64,000 nt of DNA, from assembly GCA_032209605.1 (NCBI GenBank), contig JASFXZ010000001.1:12232256-12296255 (forward strand). Direction: 5' to 3'. The position numbers were made by a program, and so were the translations under genes. Numbering within the stretch: position 1 is the first letter of the stretch; each line of letters begins with the position of its first letter. Positions 59,001 to 64,000 of this stretch are shown one piece after another. The DNA comes from Mactromeris polynyma. Lineage: Eukaryota; Mollusca; Bivalvia; Venerida; Mactridae. The notes under the pieces were generated by a model that worked only from the letters and a program-made list of their open reading frames with translations, searched no databases and had not been told where the DNA came from.

Positions 59001-60055
59001 CTTAGATTATACGCCAACTTTTTTTTCTTTTGATATCAGACCAGTTATGTCATTAACTATACTTATATTGACACCTCAACAGACATGAAGATTCTTTTGA
59101 ATATGATGTCTATAATCCAGTTGAGCTTTGAATTTTGAGAAAGGTTATTATGTTGATGAAAACTGTTATACAATTTGCTGTTGTATGTCATATAAGTAGA
59201 ATCCAGATATGGTATGATGGCATTATTCATCAACTGTTACTTGCTTTTCTGTGAGTCATAACATTCAACCCAGTAAACCTTTAAGGTTTAAAATGATTGT
59301 ATCATATATAATGACCTGTGCCATGACAAAACTTGTACTAGTGAACAAAAAGTCCTTTTTCAAGTTTTTGCATTTTCTGACAGATATATGATTCAACTTC
59401 ATTTTATACCAAAGTATTCAAATCAGACGTCTACATTTCTTTTTATTGCAATTCCAATATTAAGAACTAGATGCAGAAGAAAGCTACAAAATGATGACGT
59501 CGCGACAGAATGTACATAAATATTTAAAAAAATCTTCTGCTCTTCAAATTGAAAATACAAATTATGGAATACTTATCAATATTTCCTCTTTTGTTTTATT
59601 CAATGAATCACAATTAAGCCTCCAAAACATTTTCAGGCAATGTGCTTAGTTTGTGACGCAAAACTTTGATTCGGAAATACTCAACGTCATAACCAATGTC
59701 ACCAATACAGGTTTTGTCCTGGTGCAGCTCATATTTATTTCGTAGTAAAGAGCAGGCAATATGTAGGCCACTTGATCTGCATGTTGTCTATTGTTTAAAC
59801 AACATTCTGTTTATACGTTTTTGTAACTACCTGACAATTTTATCATTGTTTTACCATTTTAGATTGTAGATCAAGCTCTACATGATGTTGAAATCAAAGA
59901 GACATGGATTAAACAGGACAAAGTACTGCAATCCATTCTTACTACTGGAAACCTAACGGAGACCACAAAGTTTGAGTGTGAAGCTAACAATGTTCACGAG
60001 CAAGGTCCGGAAGTACAATCTAAACATTTCACTGTCGAGGTCAGACCAAGCGATG
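26007..60055 (+). CDS. immunoglobulin-superfamily surface protein, 5' part (exons 1-4; gene continues past 64000)
   Basis: Exons 26007-26067, 54922-55200, 57392-57525 and 59863-60055 join in phase (61+279+134+193 nt) into 222 residues. Residues 1-20 are a signal peptide (MRDIIGLVAALGFFLSICSA), with likely cleavage before ELVITRPP. Ig domain 1 (about 21-113) has C43, W57, the ADRGVYYC motif and C94. Ig domain 2 (about 114-220) has C140, W152 and C197. N30-T-T and N188-L-T are possible glycosylation sites. A domain this close to the N terminus, with an I-set look, suits an adhesion molecule or receptor. From memory, ITRPP at the start of one Ig and an AGIPAPKIQWRKNG core in the next recall MuSK or PTK7-type receptors, but no kinase exon is in the window and the family is unproven. 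Other exons could hide in the 28.9-kb first intron. Confidence 0.8.
26842..27008. mobile_element. pogo-like MITE, about 167 bp
   Basis: Left end CAGTAAAACCTCACTTTAAG; right end AGGTTTTACTG followed by TA. The reverse complement of the right end, CAGTAAAACCTAAATAATAA, shares CAGTAAAACCT with the left, and both arms carry AATAATAAGACC words. The left flank is TG, not TA. Fragments of the same sequence are recognisable at 3510-3548 and at the start of the 59-bp array at 51147. Confidence 0.65.
27009..29603. other. intron 1 sequence, mostly anonymous, with a dispersed repeat
   Basis: 27263-27420 is one copy of a repeat shared with 56262-56410. 27421-29603 is AT-rich with nothing recognised apart from a short TATG run near 29140-29152. 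Confidence 0.45.
27263..27420. repeat. dispersed repeat K copy 1, rich in TGACCC
   Basis: Shares with 56262-56410 the order CCATTTGACCCT, GAGTTGACC, TGGAATTTC, AAATTTTCTCTAAA, ATAGGCATT/ATAGGTATT and GCTATAAAATGGTAAAA. TGACCCTTTGACCC at 27297-27310 reads GGGTCAAAGGGTCA on the other strand, a DR1 arrangement of nuclear-receptor half-sites. Boundaries are approximate. Confidence 0.65.
29604..29760 (+). mobile_element. dispersed repeat O, copy 1 (octamer-containing)
   Basis: TTTTTTCAGTGCAGCCGTAC, then CATGGTTTTGCTATTTGCAT, then AACCAATCAAATCTTACGTT and ACCAAGGCAATTTCGCG. Homologous copies at 36417-36660 and, inverted and split, at 47505-48265. It contains the octamer ATTTGCAT. No coding capacity. 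Confidence 0.7.
29761..30230. other. intron 1 sequence, nothing recognised
   Basis: AT-rich; an open frame of 86 codons (29748-30008) has no recognisable family and overlaps the end of a repeat. Confidence 0.35.
30291..30572. repeat. 141-bp tandem duplication inside family T
   Basis: CAGTTACCTGTTTCATGAAC starts at 30291 and again at 30432. The two units are almost identical up to AAATTCATGAATTGTTCA, showing recent duplication. Confidence 0.9.
30897..31960. mobile_element. possible nested insertion bounded by hairpins
   Basis: GACGGCGGCCTTCAGGCCGT (about 30899-30918) at the left and GCCGCCGTTTTGATGC then TTTGCATCAAAA (about 31903-31930) at the right are self-complementary and share inverted GGCGGC/GCCGCC. 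The lack of GTTCATGAAC words between them agrees with an insertion into family T. Exact ends are uncertain. Confidence 0.35.
32490..36416. other. 3.9 kb of intron 1, nothing recognised
   Basis: AT-rich. Short open frames (for example 33898-34194 and 34292-34522, both minus) show no family and no splice context. GTGACCCCCGATTTTTGG near 34257 is GC-richer but unassigned. Confidence 0.35.
36417..36660 (+). mobile_element. dispersed repeat O, copy 2
   Basis: TTTTTCAGTGCAGCCATAC, ATGGCTTTGCTATTTGCATG, AACCAATCAAATCTTACTTT, then further right CCGAAATCACCTGAATTTTC and TTTTGGATCTGGAGTGACC. The right half matches the reverse complement of 47505-47560, so this copy and the one at 47505 define a longer element than copy 1 shows. 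Confidence 0.7.
36692..37508 (+). mobile_element. dispersed repeat family H, copy 2
   Basis: Begins TTAGCTCGCCTAGACGAAC, then GTCCGTCGTCCGTCGTCGTG, CACTGAATGGATTTTGTCC and ACATGGCCAGGGGCGTGGC, then an AT-rich array, and ends GTGTACTCGGGTGAGCAATG then ATGGCCCTCTTGTTT. This copy has lost the left arm of the terminal GGGCC hairpin. Confidence 0.78.
37190..37478. repeat. about 20-bp imperfect array of TTTCGTAAATACGAA palindromes
   Basis: Repeated ATTATTTCGTAAATACGAAT-like units, each with the near palindrome TTCGTA-TACGAA. It sits near the right end of family H. The same kind of array is at 42005-42222 in the other copy, and a single residual unit is at about 16660-16682. Confidence 0.8.
37509..39396. 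other. intron 1 sequence, nothing recognised
   Basis: AT-rich; a C-rich run CCCCCAAACCCCCACTACAA lies near 38649. No gene or repeat family was identified. Confidence 0.35.
39397..39837. repeat. 44-bp minisatellite, 10 units
   Basis: The unit is AAATGTTATATACTCCCTTG then TTTGAGCACTCTTTGTTGGT then GGCC. Starts at 39397, 39441 and 39485 fix the period. Units are virtually identical; only the first (GTTAGATA) and the end (GGCAAAA) differ. Confidence 0.96.
39838..40504. other. intron 1 sequence, nothing recognised
   Basis: AT-rich single-copy-looking sequence without recognisable features. Confidence 0.35.
40505..42271 (+). mobile_element. dispersed repeat family H, copy 3, split by a GCAAC-rich insert
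   Basis: The left part 40505-41010 carries CCTATACCACTGAATGGATT, TAAGGTCTAGAGCTTTGATA and ATGGCCGCCAGGGGGCG. The right part resumes near 41932 with AACCACTCAATGGATTTTGA and ends GTGTACTCGGGTGAGCGATA then GGGCCATCATGGCCC and TCTTGT (42271). An AT-rich palindromic array lies at 42005-42222. Confidence 0.78.
41011..41931. repeat. GCAAC-rich island of degenerate 10-mers
   Basis: About 0.9 kb is dominated by ACGCAACTCA/ACGCAACCCA words on the plus strand, for example CACACGCAACCCACACGCAA near 41765-41784. The middle (41305-41480) has the opposite sense, GTTGCGTG and TTTGCGTG. The 21-bp segment beginning ACACGCAACTCATAGGTTTT occurs at 41053 and again at 41884, near both ends. It interrupts family H. 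Origin unknown. Confidence 0.7.
42272..42817. other. intron 1 sequence, nothing recognised
   Basis: AT-rich and anonymous, leading into the 50-bp array. Confidence 0.35.
42818..44577. repeat. 50/47-bp minisatellite with 484-bp higher-order repeat
   Basis: The unit is TTGTCAGTTTATCTGTAGGT then CAACTTTACTGTGTACAGTC then TACCCAGTAC; a 47-bp form reads TACCCTAC. Marker variants recur exactly 484 bp apart: ACTATGTAC at 43071 and 43555, the short CTTTACCCAG unit at 43271 and 43755, and TATATGTAGG at 43341 and 43825. A block was therefore duplicated as a whole. Confidence 0.95.
44578..46310. other. intron 1 sequence, nothing recognised
   Basis: AT-rich. Short open frames without family similarity. 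Confidence 0.35.
46311..46625 (+). mobile_element. diverged dispersed repeat, distantly like family H
   Basis: TTCGTCCGTGTGTCAG, GACATCTGCTCCTTAATTG, TTGACTAAACTTCACCGTAA, GTTCCTTGGGAGGTCCTCTT, GATCAGAGCTTTCATATTTA and TCTAGTGGTCCT follow the same order as the corresponding words of family H, but identity is low. No terminal hairpin is seen. Confidence 0.55.
46626..47504. other. intron 1 sequence, nothing recognised
   Basis: AT-rich and anonymous. Confidence 0.35.
47505..48265 (-). mobile_element. dispersed repeat O, copy 3, interrupted by family T
   Basis: 47505-47650 and 48172-48265 are the inverted halves of repeat O: ACTCCAGATCCAAAATAGAT at the left, and GATATGCAAATAGCAAAGCC then ATGTTAGTACGGCTGCACCG at the right. 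The element was present before family T inserted at about 47651. Confidence 0.7.
47652..48172. mobile_element. family T short copy (about 0.52 kb), nested in repeat O
   Basis: Left end CCCCTGTGAAAAGAACTG, right end GCATTTCACTGGG, with TTCATGAACTG words throughout (47684, 47942, 48031, 48113). It also carries ACCATGGTT repeats near 47742-47800 that the long copy lacks. Flanking bases are TG on both sides. Confidence 0.65.
48266..48814. other. intron 1 sequence, nothing recognised
   Basis: GACCTTTGCGCGCCGGACTC near 48279 is a GC-rich patch, otherwise AT-rich. Confidence 0.35.
48815..49203 (+). mobile_element. dispersed repeat ending in CTCTTGTTT
   Basis: GGACGGTATGACGGGCGGTA, then GTTGTCCGAAACTCAAGAAG, CATTTGTCCAATCATCACCA and AAATTTGGTCGGAATGTG, ending TAGCGCTCTTGTTT at about 49188-49201. 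The end resembles the CTCTTGTT end of family H, although the bodies differ. No coding capacity. Confidence 0.55.
49204..50932. other. intron 1 sequence, nothing recognised
   Basis: AT-rich and anonymous. Confidence 0.35.
50933..51146. repeat. left flank copy of a direct repeat bracketing the 59-bp array
   Basis: AGCGCTGCTATGGGATTTAC, GATGTCACTATTTGCAAGCA, GGAAACAA, ATTGCCATATGGGGCAAATA and TGTGACATTTTCTGGAAATG recur in the same order at 54134-54346. ATGTCACATGTGACAT around 51085-51100 is a perfect 16-bp palindrome. Confidence 0.85.
51147..54130. repeat. 59-bp minisatellite (about 50 units) with 1290-bp higher-order repeat
   Basis: The unit is AAGGCCACCTCATGAGTTAG then AACACATCATTCTAATACGA then AGATATTATACCTCATTTT. 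Starts at 51241 and 51300 give 59 bp. Variants recur 1290 bp apart: GAACGCATC at 52031 and 53321, the inserted GACCACCTCATGAGTTAG at 52441 and 53731, and GAGTAAG at 52571 and 53861. The array starts with CAGTAAAACCTCATTTTAAG, the terminus of a pogo-like MITE such as that at 26842. Confidence 0.96.
54134..54346. repeat. right flank copy of the direct repeat bracketing the 59-bp array
   Basis: AGCGCTGCTGTCGGATGTAC, GATGTCACTATTTGCAAGCA, ATTGCCATATAGGGCAAATA and TGTGACATTTTCTGGAAATG, homologous to 50933-51146. It contains TGACGTCA (about 54169-54176), a perfect CRE. Confidence 0.85.
54347..54901 (+). other. intron 1 end, with an unassigned 167-codon open frame
   Basis: An open frame runs 54313-54816, starting inside the flank repeat and ending before exon 2. 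Its translation shows no domain I recognise, and the sequence CCAGGAGCTTCAGCGGCCCC near 54656 has the look of a transposon-derived segment. It is more likely chance or element-derived than a gene. Confidence 0.3.
54922..55200 (+). CDS. Ig gene exon 2: first Ig domain
   Basis: Acceptor TTCTTATTTTCAG ends at 54921; donor GGTTTGT has GT at 55201; phase 1 at both ends, the usual arrangement of a shuffled Ig domain. Encodes residues 21-113: LLMHCEAGG (C43), ITWYHDD (W57), RIRSAGTLRFREV (72-84) and ADRGVYYCKV (C94). The paired cysteines 51 residues apart fit an I-set fold. Confidence 0.88.
55388..55650 (+). mobile_element. tRNA-derived SINE
   Basis: GCTCAGTTAGTTGAGCACTT (about 55399-55418) provides a tRNA D-arm with A box, and CATAGGTTCAAGTCTCT (about 55427-55443) the B box. 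The body continues with GACCAAAGAACACTGGTTAG, GTCAACTGACTGCAG and CTGAAATACTG, and the tail is AAACAAACAAGCAAA. From memory the 3' part is common in bivalve SINEs. It lies in intron 2. Confidence 0.8.
56262..56410. repeat. dispersed repeat K copy 2
   Basis: CCATTTGACCCTGGAGTTGA, CCTGGAATTTC, AAATTTTCTCTAAAATATAG and GGCTATAAAATGGTAAAA, in the same order as 27263-27420. Several TTGACC half-sites but no intact DR1. Confidence 0.65.
57392..57525 (+). CDS. Ig gene exon 3: first half of second Ig domain
   Basis: Acceptor TTTTAG ends at 57391; donor GTAAGC at 57526. Incoming phase 1, outgoing phase 0. Encodes A114-S158 with NVPLMCKAAGIPAPKIQW: C140 and W152 are the core residues of the domain's first sheet. 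Confidence 0.85.
57526..59862 (+). other. Ig gene intron 3
   Basis: 2.3-kb phase-0 intron inside the second Ig domain. AT-rich; no repeat or gene recognised. Confidence 0.75.
59863..60055 (+). CDS. Ig gene exon 4: second half of second Ig domain
   Basis: Acceptor TTGTTTTACCATTTTAG ends at 59862; donor GGTTAGT has GT at 60056. Phase 0 in, phase 1 out. Encodes I159-D222 with TKFECEANN (C197) and the closing strand KHFTVEV (212-218). There is no canonical DxGxYxC, but the position of C197 fits the disulphide with C140. Confidence 0.83.
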
Positions 60056-60396
60056 GTTAGTATTGTTGCTGTATTGCAAAATATTATGTGCAGTGTTATT
60101 ATGTATATTCCAGGACAGCTTGGGCTCTGTTTTCTTACGGCTTATTTGCATGAACTCCCTGCTGTTAATGTAGGTACCAAGAGTTGACTGTTTAAAGTCT
60201 GCATTTACAAACTTTGATGCATGTAATTCAGCAATTATAAATTGTTGATATATCAAATAGGGGTTTCCGAGACATTCCTTTATATTTCCTCATGAGCTTT
60301 ACCTACATAGCTAGCAGGGCAACATTTATTCTTCATTAGCTTGAAGTCATTAAAATACTAGTGTAGTATATATTGAAGAAGTGGTTACTATTATTT

Positions 60397-60604
60397 AGTG
60401 ATGGGCCGACGATTGGCGGCAGTCAAGTAATGATAATGTGTTTCACAATAGCGAAAAGCAACTTCACTTTTTGCAAGTTGTTTAATTACTTGGGCCTGAA
60501 TCAGAAAATTATGCATAAAAGCTTGAAACAAATAGCTTGAAAGATGTAAAAATTACTAGATTCAAATTAAGATCCAAGGTTATTTTCCATTATTGCCCGT
60601 CACT
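60397..60604. mobile_element. possible hAT-like MITE, about 208 bp
   Basis: AGTGATGGGC at 60397-60406 and GCCCGTCACT at 60595-60604 form 10-bp near inverted ends. Flanks TACTATTATTT and ACCATTATTGC share ATTATT. Internal CAAGTAAT...ATTACTTG adds a fold-back. Short ends make the call tentative. Confidence 0.4.
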
Positions 60605-61382
60605 ACCATTATTGCATTATCAAATGATTCACATTGGTGCTGTCCTGCCCATTTTGTGTACAGTAGTGCCCTCAATTCCCTTTATTCGACTAATTTGTTC
60701 ACCATAACAACTGGTAATATCTAAAATGATATATAAATGGCTGACAATAGTGAAGGTTCAGTAGCATCATCTTGTTTATCTATTGGTTCTGACCCTTCTA
60801 AAGTCAACAGAATATAACCGGATTTCATAATTCATATTTCACCATATCCATCATTAAGGCAATTTTTTCACATTTTAAGAAAAAGTATATGCCGAAGTTA
60901 AAAACATTCAGTAACTCTAGTTGGAAGAAGGTTTGTACGTTGGCTTTATCTGAAATAATTAAAATATTGATGCCGATAGTTTCTACTGCTTCAGAATTTT
61001 AAATTATGATGTTTGTTTAGCTGGTCTTCCTGACTTTAATGTGATTGGTGTTAATTTTTAACATTTAATGTTTTAAGACTGTTATTGTACAAAAACAATG
61101 ACATATTTTGTAAACAAACAATGACATATTTTGTAAACCTATCTGAAACTAAGTTATGGTACACTTGTTTTATACTAAAATATTTATTTAACAGAGTAAA
61201 ATATATTCACTCAGTGACTCCTTTTTGTTGGTTTGAATCGTGTAAACTCTTTCTGCAATTTGATTATTTAATTGTAGGTTGGTGGAAAAACCTTTTTTCT
61301 GTCTCGAACTCTTTATATTAATCCTACATGTACACAATGTCTGCCTATCTGTATATCACTCTAAATGTTTTCATATTTAAAG

Positions 61383-61406
61383 GCTTTGAGAGAACTTGGT
61401 TCGTAG
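61383..61406 (+). CDS. candidate 24-nt microexon of the Ig gene
   Basis: GCTTTGAGAGAACTTGGTTC then GTAG lies between an AG (61381-61382) and a consensus donor GTGAGT (61407). It keeps phase 1 and would add G-F-E-R-T-W-F-V after D222. The pyrimidine tract before it is weak, so it may be chance. Confidence 0.3.
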   Translation, partial: ALRELGS

Positions 61407-61824
61407 GTGAGTTAAATCTGTTTGCATGAAAATGAACTTTACCTGAAAGTGTTTCCCAAAATACAACCTTGTAAAATTGACATTATAGCCTATTACCCAT
61501 TATAATACCATTAATCAAAGATAAGTTGCCTGGGTTAGCTTTAATATACTCTTTTGATGTAATGCAGTCTTGTGTTGTCCTTTTTGCATGATATGTAACA
61601 TAACCTTTCATGGGTAGATGTGTAGATCTCCGCAAACCTTATCCTGATATGGTCTACATTATAATTTAGAACATTTTGTGATACAGCCTAGTTTGTACCT
61701 CTGATGGGTGTTTTATATGCGTGTAGGTTAGATTTAAGAAAATTAAGTACCATGAGTCTGCAAATTTGAGAAATCATGATACATTGTGGCCCTTATCATT
61801 TAAATGTAAAACTAGAATCAAGTG

Positions 61825-61910
61825 TAGGCCCCTGGTGCCTCAGACGGTTGAGCACCTAAGAGCCGTGTTGATGAGGTCATGAGTTCAAGCCCCTAGCGCA
61901 GTCCCTCAAT
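61825..61910 (+). mobile_element. tRNA-related SINE head fragment
   Basis: CCTGGTGCCTCAGACGGTTG then AGCACC (about 61831-61856) looks like a D-arm/A-box region, and GATGAGGTCATGAGTTCAAG then CCCCTAG (about 61871-61897) a B-box region. The SINE body found at 55455-55620 is not evident downstream. Confidence 0.55.
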
Positions 61911-64000
61911 TTTCCACTAACATTTCATACTGTCTGATGAATCAATGGTATTAAGCTGTTAATTGTTATATTTATGACTGTACTGATTTTTAAGGGCAAC
62001 AATAGAGTTATAAAATGTGTAATTGTTTCACATGAAGTATGTAATAACAAGGTCAAGGTTACTGGAGATACAAACCTCAAGGTCATTAATGTTTTAAGTA
62101 GTAGAATGTTATAATAATCAGTTGAGAGTTTGGTTTAGAATTGATTCAATTAATTGCATGACTGGTGTTTGTTACATAATAATTATAACTAATGACTGTG
62201 AATGCAAACATTACTTATTAACATACTAACATTTTGTATGAATTCCAGTTACTCAGCGAAATGTTGAGTAGTTTCTAAGGAGTCTTGAAAGTTATTAATT
62301 AGGTCAACTATTAATGATAGTGAAGATTAGTTCCAGGTAGCTCAAGTAATATTTGCTGTGTCACTCATGTTTATTTTAAGTTTAAGACTACTTGCTTATA
62401 ATTAGTGATGTGAAATTGTTTGACAAAAATATTGTGATAATTTATAGCAATTGATTTTTCACTTTCGTGTAACTGCTGACAATAAATTGTTGTTTGGTGA
62501 TTGATTATATGAGGTGTATACAACTCTTGTCTAACATTTAAAACTGTGACTAAGTGAATAGATGTCTAATTATTGCTGGTTAAGAATTGTGCAAAATGAT
62601 TAAGACATTTGTATATGTTATCTAAGTTATCTATAACTTATGCTCGGTTAATGTTTATTGATAGATGTCTATATAAAATTCCGTTCAGTATTTGTTCAGT
62701 TATTACCTGGTTTCCTGTTTCAAAACTTTGCTGACTTTGAGCACCTGTTCTTGGTGTGATAAAGGAACTGGTGTTGGCTCACTCAAGCTTTCTTAATGAC
62801 AAGTCCAGGAAACTTGAGCAGAGGCAGGTCGACCACACAGATGTTAACAAACATCATAGAACATAATTTCTGGAATACCCTGACATATGTTTTTAGCATA
62901 AATCAATAGAAGTAACTGTTTACTTTGGAATTTAAAACATTTGGAGAAGAAAGAAAAATGTCAAAAAAATGGTATTATGATATGAAATATGATAATGTAC
63001 ACAGGTAGTGTAAATATGGCCATACGCTTGGTCTGAATAGTATACCCTATTTGAAAGAGACTAGATCTACCATCGAGATGGTATAATCAAATTAATGATG
63101 TCTTGTAGAGTGTTATTTACCAACCTACAGCATGCTTTCAAAATACACTTAGCATGTATTAACATGAATTTTGAATAAATCAAACAAAAATTGAAATATG
63201 AGAATGAACTTTTATTGTCTTTTATTTGAAGATAAATCTCTCAGTGTTTTATGTCAAAAATGTAGGTCACCTTTTCAAGGATATATACTGTTGGCATATA
63301 ATAAGTACTTTGAGGTTTATAAGCTACTTTAGTTAATTTGAAGTTTCTTCATTTTAAAAATACATCATAAAAAATGCCACAAAACTGCTTATTTAATTCT
63401 GTTACCATGGATAGATACCAGTTTCAGTTACCATGCCAACCTCCTGTGCAATGATAAGGTAGGCAACTCTGGAACTCAGCATCCAGTTGTTGATATGCAT
63501 ATTGATTCCCCTTGTCTGCTGCTGAGGCTGATTCAAGGGAGACAACAATGATTTCCTTGTATACTGAGATTCCTTCTTTGATGTACTGGCAATGTTTAAA
63601 GGACTTCTCTAGGTCTACCGATGTATCAGATAGATATTTTAAGGTTTATTTGACACAACTGCAACACAATGCTAATTGTGATTTACCATTTTTAGTGCCG
63701 TTCAACTTTTATAAAATGTAAATAATGCTTGGAGATAAGGCACTTATGCACATATGATAAATAGAGGATATTGAATGAGTGTTGTATTAGTACTGAATTT
63801 ATTGAACGAGTTGAATAAAATTACATGAAGTGAGCCTCTGGTGAGCTTCATATTCTTTTTTTTCAACGAGTATTCGTGTGGTCACCAACGTTTGGAGAAG
63901 ATCGATCGCGAGATCAATCGTAGGTAATCGTGCGACTAGTGGTGGCGCTCTGCGACCAATTGTATGATCAATCATGGCGATAAGCCACCTATCATACGAT
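61911..64000 (+). other. right end of window, probably intron of the Ig gene
   Basis: AT-rich with no further Ig-like exon recognised. 63890-64000 is richer in CpG and repeats ATCGATCG, GCGAGATCAATCG and GATCAATCATGGCGATAAG; it may be the start of an element or of a regulatory stretch cut by the window edge. Confidence 0.35.

Larger units (their letters stand above)
60056..61835 (+). other. intron 4 sequence, otherwise anonymous
   Basis: AT-rich; contains the candidate MITE and the candidate microexon above, and nothing else recognised. Confidence 0.45.

Overview
Eukaryotic, AT-rich, intron- and repeat-dense DNA, most likely from a lophotrochozoan and probably a bivalve mollusc. This rests on small exons in long introns with GT-AG borders, tRNA-derived SINEs with a bivalve-style 3' part, a very high density of small DNA-transposon relics, and many minisatellite arrays. 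The taxon is inference: no rRNA or mitochondrial marker is present. There is no operon, CRISPR array, virus, or bacterial-type gene.

Only two protein-coding genes can be supported. (1) WDR83OS/Asterix, complete on the + strand as four coding exons (10492-10541, 13322-13421, 13886-13983, 16945-17014), joining in phase to 105 codons. It is the small membrane subunit of the PAT chaperone complex of the ER. (2) The 5' part of a secreted or cell-surface immunoglobulin-superfamily gene on the + strand. It has a signal-peptide exon (26007-26067), a 28.9-kb intron, one complete Ig domain on one exon (54922-55200) and a second Ig domain split over two exons (57392-57525, 59863-60055), with a possible 24-nt microexon at 61383-61406. 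The gene runs off the right edge. Its Ig pair recalls the ectodomains of MuSK/PTK7-like receptors, but that is not established.

Layout. 1-10 kb: anonymous DNA with fold-back elements, a 5'-truncated non-LTR retrotransposon (4576-about 6645, minus), a 21-bp minisatellite and a SINE. 10.4-17.0 kb: WDR83OS, whose introns hold a 0.23-kb duplication, a Tc1-like relic and a nested dispersed repeat. 17-21.1 kb: 3' flank with 20-bp, 52-bp and 43-bp arrays and a pogo-like MITE sitting at a TA inside the 52-bp array. 21.1-25.3 kb: no gene recognised. 25.3-26.07 kb: probable promoter, 5' UTR and first exon of the Ig gene. 26.07-54.9 kb: its first intron, packed with repeats, including a 2.3-kb element full of GTTCATGAAC palindromes, several copies of a dispersed family ending in a hairpin, a 44-bp array, a 50-bp array with a 484-bp higher-order period and a 59-bp array with a 1290-bp higher-order period. 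54.9-64 kb: exons 2-4 and introns with SINEs.

The two genes have no evident functional link. The most interesting signals are structural: a 34-bp perfect palindrome flanked by a 7-bp direct repeat, tandemly copied splice donors in WDR83OS, a minisatellite that seems to have grown out of a MITE terminus, and dispersed repeats carrying CRE-like, octamer or nuclear-receptor-like motifs. No new multi-gene system was found.
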